A stretch of DNA of 53,101 bases from contig JACKBU010000030.1 of assembly GCA_020634395.1 (NCBI GenBank), positions 1-53,101 on the forward strand, written 5' to 3'. This DNA comes from Ardenticatenaceae bacterium. GTDB lineage: Bacteria > Chloroflexota > Anaerolineae > Promineifilales > Promineifilaceae. This document shows positions 16,863-25,411 of the stretch, in pieces. Position numbers and translations under genes: made by a program. The notes under the pieces were generated by a model. It was not told where the DNA came from and searched no databases. It worked only from the letters and a program-made list of their open reading frames with translations. How positions within the stretch are numbered: the first letter of the stretch is position 1; every line of letters starts with the position of its first letter.

Positions 16863-17846
16863 ATGTCTACTTTGTCTGACGCTACGCCTGCTGCGGAGCA
16901 GGCCAATTTAACTCGTGGCTACCTGGTAGCCCTGGCCAGCGCCGCCATCTTATCCACCACCGCCATCTTCATCCGCTTCCTCACCGAGACGTACCAGGTG
17001 CCGCCGCTGGTACTGGCTTTTTGGCGGGCCGTGTTTGTGGTGCTCACCCTGCTGCTGGCGTTTGGCCTGATGCGGCCGTCGCTGCTGCGCGGCGCGCGCC
17101 GCCACCTGGCTTATCTGGCCGGCTATGGTCTGGTCCTGGCAGTTTTCAACTCGCTCTGGACTTTGTCTGTTGCCCTGAATGGCGCAGCCGTAGCTACCGT
17201 GCTGGTGTACTGCTCGGCGGCTTTCACGGCGCTGCTGGGGCGCTGGCTTCTGCACGAACGGCTGGATGTGGCCAAAATAACGGCCGTCGTTCTATGTCTG
17301 GGCGGCTGTGTACTGGTCGCCGGGGCGTATGATCCGGCCGTCTGGACGGCCAACCCGCTGGGCATCTTCACCGGCGTGCTGTCCGGCCTGGGCTACGCCG
17401 TCTACAGCCTGATGGGCCGCTCGGCGGCGCAGCGCGGCCTGAATCCCTGGACCACGCTACTGTACACCTTTGCTTTTGCCGCCGGATTTTTATTGCTGGT
17501 GAATTTGCTGCCGGGTGGACTGGTCCCGGGCACGGCCGTGCAGCCCACCGATTTGTTTTGGCTCGGTACGTCGGTGGTGGGCTGGGGGGTGCTGATTTTA
17601 TTGGCGGCCGGGCCAACGGTGGCCGGTTTTGGCCTGTACAATGTGAGCCTGAGCCTGCTGCCATCCAGCGTTGCCAACCTGATTTTGACGCTGGAACCGG
17701 CGTTTACGGCCGTGCTGGCCTATGTGCTGTTGGGCGAACGGCTGACGGCCGTAGAAATCATTGGCGCTTTACTGATTTTGACCGGCGTGGGGCTGCTGCG
17801 GCTGCGCAACAGCCGTCAGTTCATGAAAAAGGAGCGATCCCGATGA
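16863..17846 (+). CDS. EamA/DMT-family transporter
   Basis: 327 aa with about ten hydrophobic helices in two repeated halves of five, each an EamA domain. Opening residues LASAAILSTTAIFIRFL and the late TLEPAFTAVLAYVLLGE are family hallmarks. These proteins usually export amino acids, metabolites or toxic compounds; the substrate is unknown. The stop codon overlaps the start of the next gene (ATGA at 17843-17846), so the two are translationally coupled. Confidence 0.88.
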   Translation: MSTLSDATPAAEQANLTRGYLVALASAAILSTTAIFIRFLTETYQVPPLVLAFWRAVFVVLTLLLAFGLMRPSLLRGARRHLAYLAGYGLVLAVFNSLWTLSVALNGAAVATVLVYCSAAFTALLGRWLLHERLDVAKITAVVLCLGGCVLVAGAYDPAVWTANPLGIFTGVLSGLGYAVYSLMGRSAAQRGLNPWTTLLYTFAFAAGFLLLVNLLPGGLVPGTAVQPTDLFWLGTSVVGWGVLILLAAGPTVAGFGLYNVSLSLLPSSVANLILTLEPAFTAVLAYVLLGERLTAVEIIGALLILTGVGLLRLRNSRQFMKKERSR

Positions 17847-18322
17847 ACCCTTTAACCGCAGTAGCCCCTGCGTTTGTGGAGATGGCCCACCAGATTGTCT
17901 GGTGTACGGCGGCGACGGTGGACAAACACGGCCGTCCCCGCTCCCGCATCCTCCATCCCATCTGGCAGTGGGATGGGCAGCAGCTAATCGGCTGGATTGG
18001 CACCCGCCCCACGCCTGCCAAGCGCGCCCATCTGCAGGCCAGCCCTTACGCTTCGCTCAATTACTGGTCGCCCAACCACAATACCTGCGTGGCTGAATGC
18101 CGCGTCACCTGGGCCTTCGATGCAGAGACCCGCACCCAGGTCTGGGACATGTTCCGCAGCGGTCCCGAACCGGTCGGCTACGATCCGGCCATCGTCCCCG
18201 GCTGGGACAGCCCCACGGCCGACGCGTTTGCCGTGCTGCGGTGTGACCCGTGGCGGCTGCGGGTTTTTCCCGGCACCGTGCTGCTGGGGCAGGGCGGTCA
18301 GGTCCTCACCTGGCGCGCCTGA
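17843..18322 (+). CDS. pyridoxamine 5'-phosphate oxidase-family protein
   Basis: 159 aa from the ATG at 17843, which follows GGAG and overlaps the EamA stop by 4 nt; the open frame runs further upstream only as an unused frame. The N-terminal pattern (WCTAATVDKHGRPRSRILHPIW) is the FMN-binding split barrel of PNPOx-like proteins, where strand 1 and the 'D..G.P..R' turn contact the flavin. The C-terminal half is short and matches general-stress or uncharacterised members rather than true PdxH. Function unresolved; possibly a flavin- or F420-dependent reductase. Confidence 0.75.
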   Translation: MNPLTAVAPAFVEMAHQIVWCTAATVDKHGRPRSRILHPIWQWDGQQLIGWIGTRPTPAKRAHLQASPYASLNYWSPNHNTCVAECRVTWAFDAETRTQVWDMFRSGPEPVGYDPAIVPGWDSPTADAFAVLRCDPWRLRVFPGTVLLGQGGQVLTWRA

Positions 18323-18427
18323 CGGCCGTTTATCCCCCAAACTCCCTCCAAATCGTTTATACTATAGGCAGGTGAGCACCGTGTCCGGCGGGTGCCGGCA
18401 TGGTTTGGTAAGACAAGGGGGACCGAC
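18323..18427 (+). promoter_or_regulatory. intergenic segment with a TATACT -10-like element
   Basis: TATACT (18358-18363) resembles a -10 box for the transaldolase-like gene, but I see no good -35 at the right distance. AAGGGG lies upstream of the ATG at 18428. Confidence 0.3.
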
Positions 18428-19522
18428 ATGTCTATACTTCACAAACTCCACGAAATGGGTCAATCGACCTGGCTCAATTACATGCGCCGCGCCTTCATGC
18501 GCTCCGGAGAGCTGCGCCGCTGCCTGGAGGAAGGCATTCAGGGCATCACCGCCAACGCGGCCGTTTTTCAGACCACCATAGCTCAATACACGGATTATGA
18601 TCAAGCCATTCACGACGAAGTCCGGGCCGGTACGCCTTACGGCCGTATCCACACCGCCCTCATGGTCGACGACGTACAGCGCGCCGCCGACATCCTGCAC
18701 CCGATTTATGAAGAAAGCGAAGGGCTGGACGGTTTTGCCAGCCTGGAGTTGAACCCCGCCCTGGCGCACAATGCGGTAGAGACGGTGGCTACGGCCGGCC
18801 ACATTCTGGCGCGTATTGATCGCGGCAATGCCATGGTGGAAATTCCGGCGACGTTGGCCGGCTGCACGGCCGTGCGCAGTCTCACCTCTGACGGCGTCTG
18901 CACCAATGCCACGCACATCTTCTCTGTTTCGGCCTTTGAACGAGTGGCCCAGGCCTATATTTGTGGCCTGGAACTTTACTTCGATACCCACAGTGTCTGG
19001 CGCATTGCGCCCACGGCCGTAGCTTCCTTCAGCGTCGGCGCAGTTGATGCAGCCGTAGATCCGGTGCTGGCCGCCAGAGGGCTGGTCAGCTGGCAAAACC
19101 AGACCGGTATTGCCCTGGCCCGCGTGCTTTATACCCGCTATCAGCAAATTTTTAGCGGCCCGCGTTGGGCAAAACTGGCTCGCCACGGTGCACGGCCGTT
19201 ACGCCCCAAGTGGGTGCGTATCCACCCGCACAACGCTTCGCAGCCGCTTACCTTTTATGCGGAGGCGTTAATTGGGCCGCACACCGTGCTGACCTTTGCC
19301 CCCGATACGCTGGAAGCGTTTCTGCGGCATGGGCAGGCAGCGCCAACGTTAGCCACCGGTCTGGCGGAAGCACTGGCCCACCTGGAACGTTTGCAGGAAG
19401 CGGGGATAGACCTGGAGGCCATGACAGACGCGCTGCAAACGGAACATCTGGCTTTTTCGATCAGGCAGTACGAGGCCCTGGTAGAGAGTGTGGCGGATAA
19501 GTTGTATGAGACGGGGAAGTAA
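18428..19522 (+). CDS. transaldolase-family protein lacking the Schiff-base lysine
   Basis: 364 aa from the ATG at 18428 (AAGGGG upstream); the open frame's earlier ATG at 18392 adds 12 unsupported residues. It is a clear homologue of the long bacterial transaldolases (GIQGITANAAVF, VDDVQRAADILHPIY, SLELNPALAH, VDAAVDPVL, YAEALIGPHTV). In active enzymes the strand usually reads 'VMVKIPAT', with the lysine forming the Schiff base with the substrate. Here it is MVEIPAT: E138, codon GAA at 18839-18841. The usual early active-site aspartate is also asparagine (STWLN). Aligned by eye, two catalytic residues are changed, so it is probably not a working transaldolase. A bidirectional terminator follows. 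Confidence 0.8.
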   Translation: MSILHKLHEMGQSTWLNYMRRAFMRSGELRRCLEEGIQGITANAAVFQTTIAQYTDYDQAIHDEVRAGTPYGRIHTALMVDDVQRAADILHPIYEESEGLDGFASLELNPALAHNAVETVATAGHILARIDRGNAMVEIPATLAGCTAVRSLTSDGVCTNATHIFSVSAFERVAQAYICGLELYFDTHSVWRIAPTAVASFSVGAVDAAVDPVLAARGLVSWQNQTGIALARVLYTRYQQIFSGPRWAKLARHGARPLRPKWVRIHPHNASQPLTFYAEALIGPHTVLTFAPDTLEAFLRHGQAAPTLATGLAEALAHLERLQEAGIDLEAMTDALQTEHLAFSIRQYEALVESVADKLYETGK

Positions 19523-19524
19523 CA

Positions 19525-19560
19525 AAAAACGGCCGTTTCACCGGTGAAACGGCCGTTTTT
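19525..19560. terminator. bidirectional terminator: perfect 36-bp palindrome with two ACGGCCGT copies
   Basis: Axis between 19542 and 19543; each 18-nt arm contains one ACGGCCGT (19529-19536, 19549-19556), with A5 on the left and T5 on the right. It sits between the convergent transaldolase-like and acyl-CoA dehydrogenase genes and fits an intrinsic terminator on both strands. Confidence 0.85.
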
Positions 19561-19584
19561 CTCATCGTTGCAGCGCGCTGCTGG

Positions 19585-20739
19585 CTACTTGCGGAACAGC
19601 TCCCGCACCACAATGTTCCGTTGAATCTGGCTGGTCCCTTCATAAATCTGGAAGATTTTCGCGTCGCGCATCAGTTTCTCTACCGGATACTCGGACATGT
19701 AGCCGTAGCCGCCAAATACCTGCACGGCATCGGTGGCGATCTTCATGGCTGTGTCCGCCGCATACGCCTTGCCAAACGAGGAAACCATCGTATCTGGCTG
19801 GCCGTTGTCCACTGCCCAGGCGGACTTCCATACCAACATGCGCGCTGCCTCCAGTTCCATGGCCATATCGGCAATTTTGTGGCCGATAGCCTGATACTGC
19901 CAAATGTGTTTGCCCATCGACAGACGATCTTTGGCATACTTGATCGACTCTTCCAAACCACGTCGCGCCACGCCCAAAGCGCCGGCGGCCGTTGCCGGGC
20001 GGCTGCGGTCGAATACTTTCATCGCCGTGATGAACCCCGTCCCTTCCGGGCCAAGCCGGTAAGATTCCGGCACTTTCACGTTGTCGAAGATCACCTCGGC
20101 CGTATCGGAGGCATGTTGGCCCATTTTGTCGAACGGCTGCCCGACACTGACACCTTCCCAGTCCCGCTCCACAATAAAACAGCTCATGCCCTTATAACGT
20201 ACACCGGGGTCCGTGTAAGCAAACACCGTGAAGAAGTTGGCGACTGTGGCCCCGGTGATAAAAGTTTTGCTGCCATTGAGGATGTAATGGTCGCCTTCTT
20301 TACGCGCCGTGGTTTTGATCCCGGCCACGTCGGAGCCGGCTTCCGGCTCTGTGAGGCAGTAGGAAGCCATCTGCCCCTCGGCCAGACGGCCGCAGTACTC
20401 TTGCTTTTGCTCCTCATTACCGGCGATGAGGATAGGCAGAATGGCCAGGCCATTCACGCCAATGGCTGTGCTCATGCCCGAGCAGCCCCAGGCCAGCTCT
20501 TCGGTGACAATACACTCTTCTAGCAAGCTCAGTCCCAAGCCACCATATTCCTCCGGAATGCTCATGGTGGTGAGGCCCAATTCCTGGGCTTTCTTCACGA
20601 CCGGCCAGGGATATTCGTGGGTTTTATCGTAATGCTCCGCCCGGGGAGCGATTTCGTTTTTGGCGAAATTGCGGGCTAACAACTGAATTTCACGCTGTTC
20701 CTCGGTGAGGCCAAAGCTAATACCATCGTTTAAACTCAT
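19585..20739 (-). CDS. acyl-CoA dehydrogenase
   Basis: 384 aa from the ATG at 20739; a TTG at 20745 is an alternative since GGAG lies 11 and 5 nt upstream respectively. It is an FAD enzyme that oxidises acyl-CoA to trans-2-enoyl-CoA in beta-oxidation or branched-chain amino-acid breakdown. CLTEPEAGSD and TFITGA are the FAD-binding signatures; the catalytic base is E367 in IYEGTSQIQRNI, as in short-chain and butyryl-CoA dehydrogenases. Full length. The gene contains no perfect ACGGCCGT, although a one-base variant (GCGGCCGT) occurs near 19986. Confidence 0.94.
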   Translation of the reverse strand: MSLNDGISFGLTEEQREIQLLARNFAKNEIAPRAEHYDKTHEYPWPVVKKAQELGLTTMSIPEEYGGLGLSLLEECIVTEELAWGCSGMSTAIGVNGLAILPILIAGNEEQKQEYCGRLAEGQMASYCLTEPEAGSDVAGIKTTARKEGDHYILNGSKTFITGATVANFFTVFAYTDPGVRYKGMSCFIVERDWEGVSVGQPFDKMGQHASDTAEVIFDNVKVPESYRLGPEGTGFITAMKVFDRSRPATAAGALGVARRGLEESIKYAKDRLSMGKHIWQYQAIGHKIADMAMELEAARMLVWKSAWAVDNGQPDTMVSSFGKAYAADTAMKIATDAVQVFGGYGYMSEYPVEKLMRDAKIFQIYEGTSQIQRNIVVRELFRK

Positions 20740-20847
20740 TGCCAATTATTCTCCTTATTTGACTGTGCTCTCCGGGTTCAGGTTGCGTGGCCGCGGCTCC
20801 CTGCCTCCAGAATAATGAACGGTTTTCAGGTAAGGTCCAAAGACCAA

Positions 20848-21384
20848 TTACTCTGCATTCTCTTGTCCGGCAGCGTCAAGGTCGCGCAGGTACTGCTCCA
20901 CTTTTACCAGATCGACGGTCATCAAACCATCTGCCTGGCCGCTGTCGATGACGGCGCTGCGCGGGAGTGTGCCCTTGTCGGCCACCGGCCCTTCGACGAA
21001 TACGCGAGAGAGGGCGAAGCCGGTGATTTCCCCGCCTTCCCCAATGATGATGTCGCCGACCGTGCCAACTTTGGTGCCGCCGGGGGTATCGACGCCACGG
21101 CCGCGTAACTTTTCCAGGCGCAGCCATTTGTCGGCTTCGTCCAGCTCTTTGTTGTGGGTTTCTACCTCGGCGTTTTTCACGAGAATGGCGTCGATGCCAA
21201 ATACCACCACGTCGTCACGCTCGATCAGCTTCGACTTGCGGCTGATCAACCCTTCGGACCCGGTGAAAATGCCGGTGATCCAGTAAAGGTCCTGGTTGAC
21301 GTAGACGTCTTTGGCATAGCCCACGAGACGGCCGTCTGTAATGCTGATAATGGGTTTACCGGTTAGATCTTTTCCTAAACGCAT
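20848..21384 (-). CDS. PRC-barrel domain protein
   Basis: 178 aa. GGGAG precedes the ATG. Residues 1-75 (MRLGKDLTGKPIISITDGRL) form one PRC-barrel; a second, weaker copy from about 95 contains GTKVGTVGDIIIGEGGEI. PRC-barrels occur in photosynthetic reaction-centre H subunits and in RimM; stand-alone double versions are common in Chloroflexota and related phyla and probably bind partner proteins or RNA. The exact role is unknown. The acyl-CoA dehydrogenase gene lies 108 nt downstream. Confidence 0.82.
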   Translation of the reverse strand: MRLGKDLTGKPIISITDGRLVGYAKDVYVNQDLYWITGIFTGSEGLISRKSKLIERDDVVVFGIDAILVKNAEVETHNKELDEADKWLRLEKLRGRGVDTPGGTKVGTVGDIIIGEGGEITGFALSRVFVEGPVADKGTLPRSAVIDSGQADGLMTVDLVKVEQYLRDLDAAGQENAE

Positions 21385-21519
21385 GGTTTGTCTCCCTCGG
21401 GTGGCTGCCAGGCAGCCGGTTCGCCGTACTGGATGGCGGTGAATGCAGGGCGCAGGTCTGTGAGCCTGCGCAATAGAGTGATTATAATGCGAGATTACCG
21501 CAAGGCAACAGCTTTTAAG

Positions 21520-21633
21520 ACGGCCGTAACCCGTCTAAACGGCCGTATAAACGTGCAGCATCTCCGTTACGGCCGTGGGTGCAAACAGGCGGACGTTACG
21601 CGCGATCGTCTGGAGGTGGTGGGTAACGGCCGT
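21520..21633. repeat. cluster of four ACGGCCGT copies at the 3' end of the B3/4 gene
   Basis: Copies at 21520, 21539, 21569 and 21626, spaced 19-57 bp apart. The first lies beyond the stop codon (the gene ends at 21535); the second to fourth are inside the coding region. The two copies nearest the stop lie within the sequence AGACGG...CCGTCT and may help form a 3' hairpin. Confidence 0.85.
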
Positions 21634-22218
21634 GACCTCGATTCCCGCTGGCACGTAAGCCACATACAGCGCTCGCCGCGTGGCTGGCGTAATCGGCGAT
21701 CGTTGATCCTGCCCATAAATGATGGTGCAGATCGCGCCGTGAGCGTCACGCATGGCCATATCTCCCGCTTTGAGCGGCTGTTCCTCGCCGTTCATCGCGG
21801 TAAAAACCTCGCCTTCGCCCACGCTGTCGATGAGAAGCGGCGGCTCCAGACAGGCCACGTCGTGGCTGGCCGTCAGAATCAACGTCTCCATCTCGGCGGC
21901 GAAGGCCGCATCTACCAGCGGATTGACCGTGGGCAGTTCTTTGCCCCGGTGCAGTACCGATTCCAACTGCAGCTGCACATGGTAGGTCTTCTTAAACCTC
22001 TTGTAATACTGGCGATAAATTTGCAGCACCGGCAGCGTCAGCAAATCCGCGCGTGACCAGCCGCCGTACTGCGCCCGCAGAGTGGCGGTCAGCGCTTTTT
22101 TGTGCTCGTCCAGAGGTGTGGGGCGGCGGGAATTGTCCACCTGGTCCACCAGCAGCACGCCAATATGGGCGGCAGGATGGGCCTGCCGCCAGCCCGCACC
22201 AACTTTAATATCAATCAT
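21535..22218 (-). CDS. B3/4 domain protein (phenylalanyl-tRNA synthetase beta-like)
   Basis: 227 aa, AAGGA upstream. The sequence matches stand-alone B3/4-domain proteins (COG3382), which resemble the B3/B4 tRNA-editing domain of phenylalanyl-tRNA synthetase beta: NPLVDAAFAAEMETLILTAS with LPTVNP before it, then a GDMAMRD segment. Such proteins may deacylate mischarged tRNA or act as solo RNA-binding domains. The PRC-barrel gene lies 150 nt downstream. The C-terminus is within the ACGGCCGT cluster, so the last residues may be motif-shaped. Confidence 0.8.
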   Translation of the reverse strand: MIDIKVGAGWRQAHPAAHIGVLLVDQVDNSRRPTPLDEHKKALTATLRAQYGGWSRADLLTLPVLQIYRQYYKRFKKTYHVQLQLESVLHRGKELPTVNPLVDAAFAAEMETLILTASHDVACLEPPLLIDSVGEGEVFTAMNGEEQPLKAGDMAMRDAHGAICTIIYGQDQRSPITPATRRALYVAYVPAGIEVTAVTHHLQTIARNVRLFAPTAVTEMLHVYTAV

Positions 22219-22278
22219 GGTTTCCTTCTCTCCCTTACTCAGGCAGGCGGCGATGAGCGCGTTTTCACTTTGTATTTG

Positions 22279-25119
22279 CTAATCGCTGCTTGCTGCCGCT
22301 GCCTGCAAACTCTCTGCCAGGTGACGGCGGGTGTTCTCCATGCGCGCTTCGTTGCCGCCCAGCGCCTCATAAATCGCCAGCGCCTGCCGGTAGTAGTCGG
22401 CCGCCTGCCGGTGGTCGTGCTGCGCTGCCCAGGCGTAACCCAGATTGTGGCAGGCAATCGCCTCGCCCAGCCGGTTGCCGGCATCGCGATTGAGCTGCAA
22501 ACTGGCCTGGGCGTGGGCCACGGCCGTTTCCACCTTCCCCTGCCGCATACACGCTCCAAACAACCCGGTCAGCGCCTGCGCCTGCCCCACGCGATGGCCC
22601 GTCTGGCGGCATAACGCCCAGGCACGGGCATACGCCGCCTCCGCCTGCTCATGGTTGCCCAAATCCGACTCCACCTTGCCCAGCGTGTTCAGCGCCGCCG
22701 CTTCACCATTCACGTCGCCCGTGGCCTGCTGCAAAGCGCTGGCTTGCAGCGCCATCTCTCTGGCCCGCGCCGCCTCGCCCTGGCTGGTTCGCAGCCAGGC
22801 GCTAAGCTGCAAGACGTTGGCCGCCGTCCAGGGGATGTTGGCCTGCTGGCAAACCGCCAGGCTTTCCTGAAAACAGGTCTCGCTTTCCGCCGGCCGGTTC
22901 TGAATTAACGCCAGCAGCCCCAACCCCATCAAGCCCTGCGCCATCTCTACCGGTAATTCATGCTGCCGCGCCAGCGCCAACCCGCTTTGCAGCAGCCGCT
23001 CCGGCTCGGCAAAGCCCTGATGGATCAATTCGCCGCAGCGCCCCTGCCAGATGAGGCAGGCCGCCAGCAGCCGCTCCGCTTCTGGCGTCAGTGTGCCGGC
23101 TTGCAGCATTGTCACCGCCGCCCCAAACACGGCAAAGCCTTCCCGCTGACGGCCGTGTTTGCTGTAAAAGTGGAACAGTGTCCCGGCCATCTGGCTTAAA
23201 GCGTGCACGTCTTGCTGCTGCACGGCCGTTTCCCACGCCAGCCGCACATTCTCCCCCTCGCGGTTGATAGCCTGCAGGAATTGGCTTTGCTCCAGGCCGG
23301 TAACGGCCGTTTCCCGCGCTGCCAGATACCCCGCAAAATAGCGCATGTGGCCGGTCAGCGTCTCTGGCTGATTGGCGCCCAGCTTGTCCCAGGCAAACTG
23401 GCGCACCTGCTCGTGGAGGTCGAAACGGCCGTGTTCCCCCCGCCGCACCAGCGATTTTTCCACCAGCCCGGCCAGCAGACGCGGCGTAGCCCCGGCCCCG
23501 GCCACTGCCTGCGCCGCGGCGGCCGTAAAACCCTGCCGGAAGACCGCCAGCCGGGCTAATGCCGTCTGTTCCGGCGGCGTCAGCATCTGCCAACTATACG
23601 CCAGCGCCGCCGCCAGGCTGTGATGGCGCGCCGGCGTGTTTTGCCAGCTGACCGCCAGTTCCGCCTGGCTGCGCCCAATCGCTACCGCAATCTCGGCCAG
23701 CGAAAAGACGTGGACCCAGGCCGCAGCCAGTTCCAGACCCAGCGGCAGACCTTCCAGCAGACGGCACAGCGCCGCCGCGTCGTCGGCCTGCGCTTGCCAA
23801 TCGAAACCCAAATCCACCCGCCGCGCCCGCTGCGCCAGAAGCTGCACCGCTTCATACTCACCGAAATTGGCCGCAGATACTTCTGGGTAAGGCAGGCCCG
23901 CCAGCGGCAGCCGCCACTCCTCATACAAATTCAGCTTCTCGCGCGAGGTAGCCAGCAGCTTGACGTCCGGCGCCGCTTGCAGCAGGTCGCTGAAAAGGGG
24001 CGCGGCCTCGACCAACTGCTCCAGGTTGTCCAGCACCAGCAGCAGCCGTTTCTGGCGCAGGTAATTGAACAGCTGCGTTTGCCCCTCCGCCGGGCCGCTA
24101 AACTGGAAACCGAGGGCGTCGGCGATGGTGGTGATGATGGCGGCAGGGGTGGAAACGGCCGTTAACCCCACCCAAAACACGCCATCCGGGAACCAGTCCG
24201 CCTGGTTTTGCTGCAGGCGATGGGCCGCCGCCAGCGCCAGCCGCGTTTTGCCCACGCCGCCCAGCCCGGTCAGCGTCAGCAGGCGGCAGCCGGGATCACC
24301 CAGGGCTTCAGCGATCTGGATCAGTTCGGCGGAACGGCCGTGGAACGAAGTAGTGGCGGAGGGGAGATTGGAAGCTGGCGAATGGAGATTGGCCATATGG
24401 TCGCCCTGCCGGATTTCTTCGTATAGACGCATGGTCGAAGGGGCGGGTTCGATGGCGAGGTCGGCGGCCAGAATCTGGCGGCACTGGGCAAACTGTGCCA
24501 GCGCCCCGGCGCGGTCGCCCATGTCGGCCAGCAGGCGCATCACCCCGCGATGCGCCCCTTCCCGGTACGAATCCAGTGTCAGCAGGCGGCGAAAATCGGC
24601 CAGCGCCTGGGCCGTGTCCCCCTGCGCCCAGGTGTCGTGGGCCAGCTGCTCCAGCCCATCCAGGGCCATCTGCCGCAGGCGCACCCGCGCCACCAGCAGC
24701 CATTCTTCAAAAGCGGGCGCGTCGCGCAGCTGCAAATCGGCCAGCAAATCGCCGCGATACAAATCCAGCGCCGCCCGCCGTTCTGGCAGCGCTGCGGCGC
24801 TCAGGCCCCGCTCAAATTCGGCGGCATCCACCCACACCTTCTTGTTGGTCAGGGCGAGGGCGCTGCGCGTGATGTGCAGGTAGGGGCCAAACTGCGGCTT
24901 CAGGCGGCTAACGGCCGTCCGCAAATTTCCCCGCGCCTTCTCCTCCGGCATCTCGCTCCACAGCAGCGCCGCCAGCGCCGCCCGGCTGTGCGCCTCCGGC
25001 TCCACCGCCAGATAAAACAACAGCGCCTGCGCCTTCGCCAGCAGGTCGGGATGGGAACGGCCGTGCACCACAATCTTCGGTTTGCCCAACAAAAACAGCT
25101 TCAATGTGTCGTCAGCCAT
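22279..25119 (-). CDS. SARP/AfsR-type regulator: BTAD, NB-ARC ATPase and TPR repeats
   Basis: 946 aa. Residues 1-95 resemble a winged-helix DNA-binding domain (KLFLLGKPKIVVHG, LLFYLA, LLWSEMPEEKARGNLRTAVSRL), followed by the BTAD all-helical domain to about 235. A linker (240-255) leads to an NB-ARC ATPase with the P-loop TGLGGVGKT (about 280-290) and LLVLDNLEQL as Walker B. From about 600 the chain is made of TPR repeats (GEAAALNTLGKVESDLGNHE and similar). Such regulators bind a signal through the C-terminus and activate target promoters. There is no Shine-Dalgarno site; TAATAT lies six bases before the ATG, suggesting a leaderless mRNA. The divergent neighbour is the 64-aa protein plus giant surface protein, an obvious possible target. 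Confidence 0.85.
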   Translation of the reverse strand: MADDTLKLFLLGKPKIVVHGRSHPDLLAKAQALLFYLAVEPEAHSRAALAALLWSEMPEEKARGNLRTAVSRLKPQFGPYLHITRSALALTNKKVWVDAAEFERGLSAAALPERRAALDLYRGDLLADLQLRDAPAFEEWLLVARVRLRQMALDGLEQLAHDTWAQGDTAQALADFRRLLTLDSYREGAHRGVMRLLADMGDRAGALAQFAQCRQILAADLAIEPAPSTMRLYEEIRQGDHMANLHSPASNLPSATTSFHGRSAELIQIAEALGDPGCRLLTLTGLGGVGKTRLALAAAHRLQQNQADWFPDGVFWVGLTAVSTPAAIITTIADALGFQFSGPAEGQTQLFNYLRQKRLLLVLDNLEQLVEAAPLFSDLLQAAPDVKLLATSREKLNLYEEWRLPLAGLPYPEVSAANFGEYEAVQLLAQRARRVDLGFDWQAQADDAAALCRLLEGLPLGLELAAAWVHVFSLAEIAVAIGRSQAELAVSWQNTPARHHSLAAALAYSWQMLTPPEQTALARLAVFRQGFTAAAAQAVAGAGATPRLLAGLVEKSLVRRGEHGRFDLHEQVRQFAWDKLGANQPETLTGHMRYFAGYLAARETAVTGLEQSQFLQAINREGENVRLAWETAVQQQDVHALSQMAGTLFHFYSKHGRQREGFAVFGAAVTMLQAGTLTPEAERLLAACLIWQGRCGELIHQGFAEPERLLQSGLALARQHELPVEMAQGLMGLGLLALIQNRPAESETCFQESLAVCQQANIPWTAANVLQLSAWLRTSQGEAARAREMALQASALQQATGDVNGEAAALNTLGKVESDLGNHEQAEAAYARAWALCRQTGHRVGQAQALTGLFGACMRQGKVETAVAHAQASLQLNRDAGNRLGEAIACHNLGYAWAAQHDHRQAADYYRQALAIYEALGGNEARMENTRRHLAESLQAAAASSD
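24361..24396. repeat. GGAGATTGGA-type repeat inside the SARP gene linker
   Basis: Two GGAGATTGG units about 21 nt apart (24363-24372 and 24384-24392) encode the residues of the low-complexity linker between the BTAD and NB-ARC domains (NLHSPASNLPS). Related to the intergenic GGAGACTGGAGA sequences at 25132, 48133 and 50322. Confidence 0.5.
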
Positions 25120-25125
25120 GGCCAG

Positions 25126-25152
25126 ATATTAGGAGACTGGAGACTTTGCCAA
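25126..25152 (-). promoter_or_regulatory. possible leaderless promoter of the SARP gene
   Basis: On the minus strand TTGGCA (25152-25147), 15-nt spacer, TAATAT (25131-25126), then six bases to the ATG at 25119. The spacer is largely the left arm of the inverted repeat at 25132-25164. Spacer is short, so moderate confidence only. Confidence 0.35.
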
Positions 25153-25164
25153 TCTCCAGTCTCC
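25132..25164. repeat. inverted repeat GGAGACTGGAGA / TCTCCAGTCTCC
   Basis: A perfect 12-bp inverted repeat (25132-25143 and 25153-25164) with a 9-nt loop, in the gap between the divergent SARP and 64-aa genes. The same word recurs in intergenic DNA near 48133-48170 and 50289-50338. It could be an operator or a mobile palindromic repeat. Confidence 0.75.
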
Positions 25165-25216
25165 AATACACGTAAAAAATACGGTCCATACACGCTTCGC
25201 CGCCATTATACAACCC

Positions 25217-25411
25217 ATGACGACTGGGAAAACAAATCGCGCCTTCAATTTGGTGTTCATCTTGCAGCTGCGGCAGGAGCAAGACGTGCAGTCTGGCACA
25301 CTCGATCCACTGCGCATCATCCTGCAAAACCCGCAAACCGGCGATCAGTATAGTTTTCCCTCGCTCGACCAGTTGACCCGTTTTCTGGTACAGAAATTGG
25401 AGGATCGATGA
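25217..25411 (+). CDS. small protein coupled to the giant surface protein
   Basis: 64 aa. The start at 25217 is the first ATG of the frame. The TATACA at 25207-25212 would leave almost no leader. The stop TGA overlaps the next start (ATGA at 25408-25411), which is strong evidence for a translated, coupled gene. The sequence (VFILQLRQEQD, RIILQNPQTGDQYSFPSLDQLTRFLVQKL) resembles small Chloroflexota proteins of the form 'F.V.I...W.G.V.H..SG....F.sl.eL..FL'. These are often next to SARP-like regulators; function unknown. Confidence 0.6.
   Translation: MTTGKTNRAFNLVFILQLRQEQDVQSGTLDPLRIILQNPQTGDQYSFPSLDQLTRFLVQKLEDR

Noticed and set aside
25132..25164. Possible CRISPR-like or attachment-site repeat (GGAGACTGGAGA)
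   Set aside because: Units are irregular and not spaced by unique spacers of constant size; no cas or integrase gene nearby.
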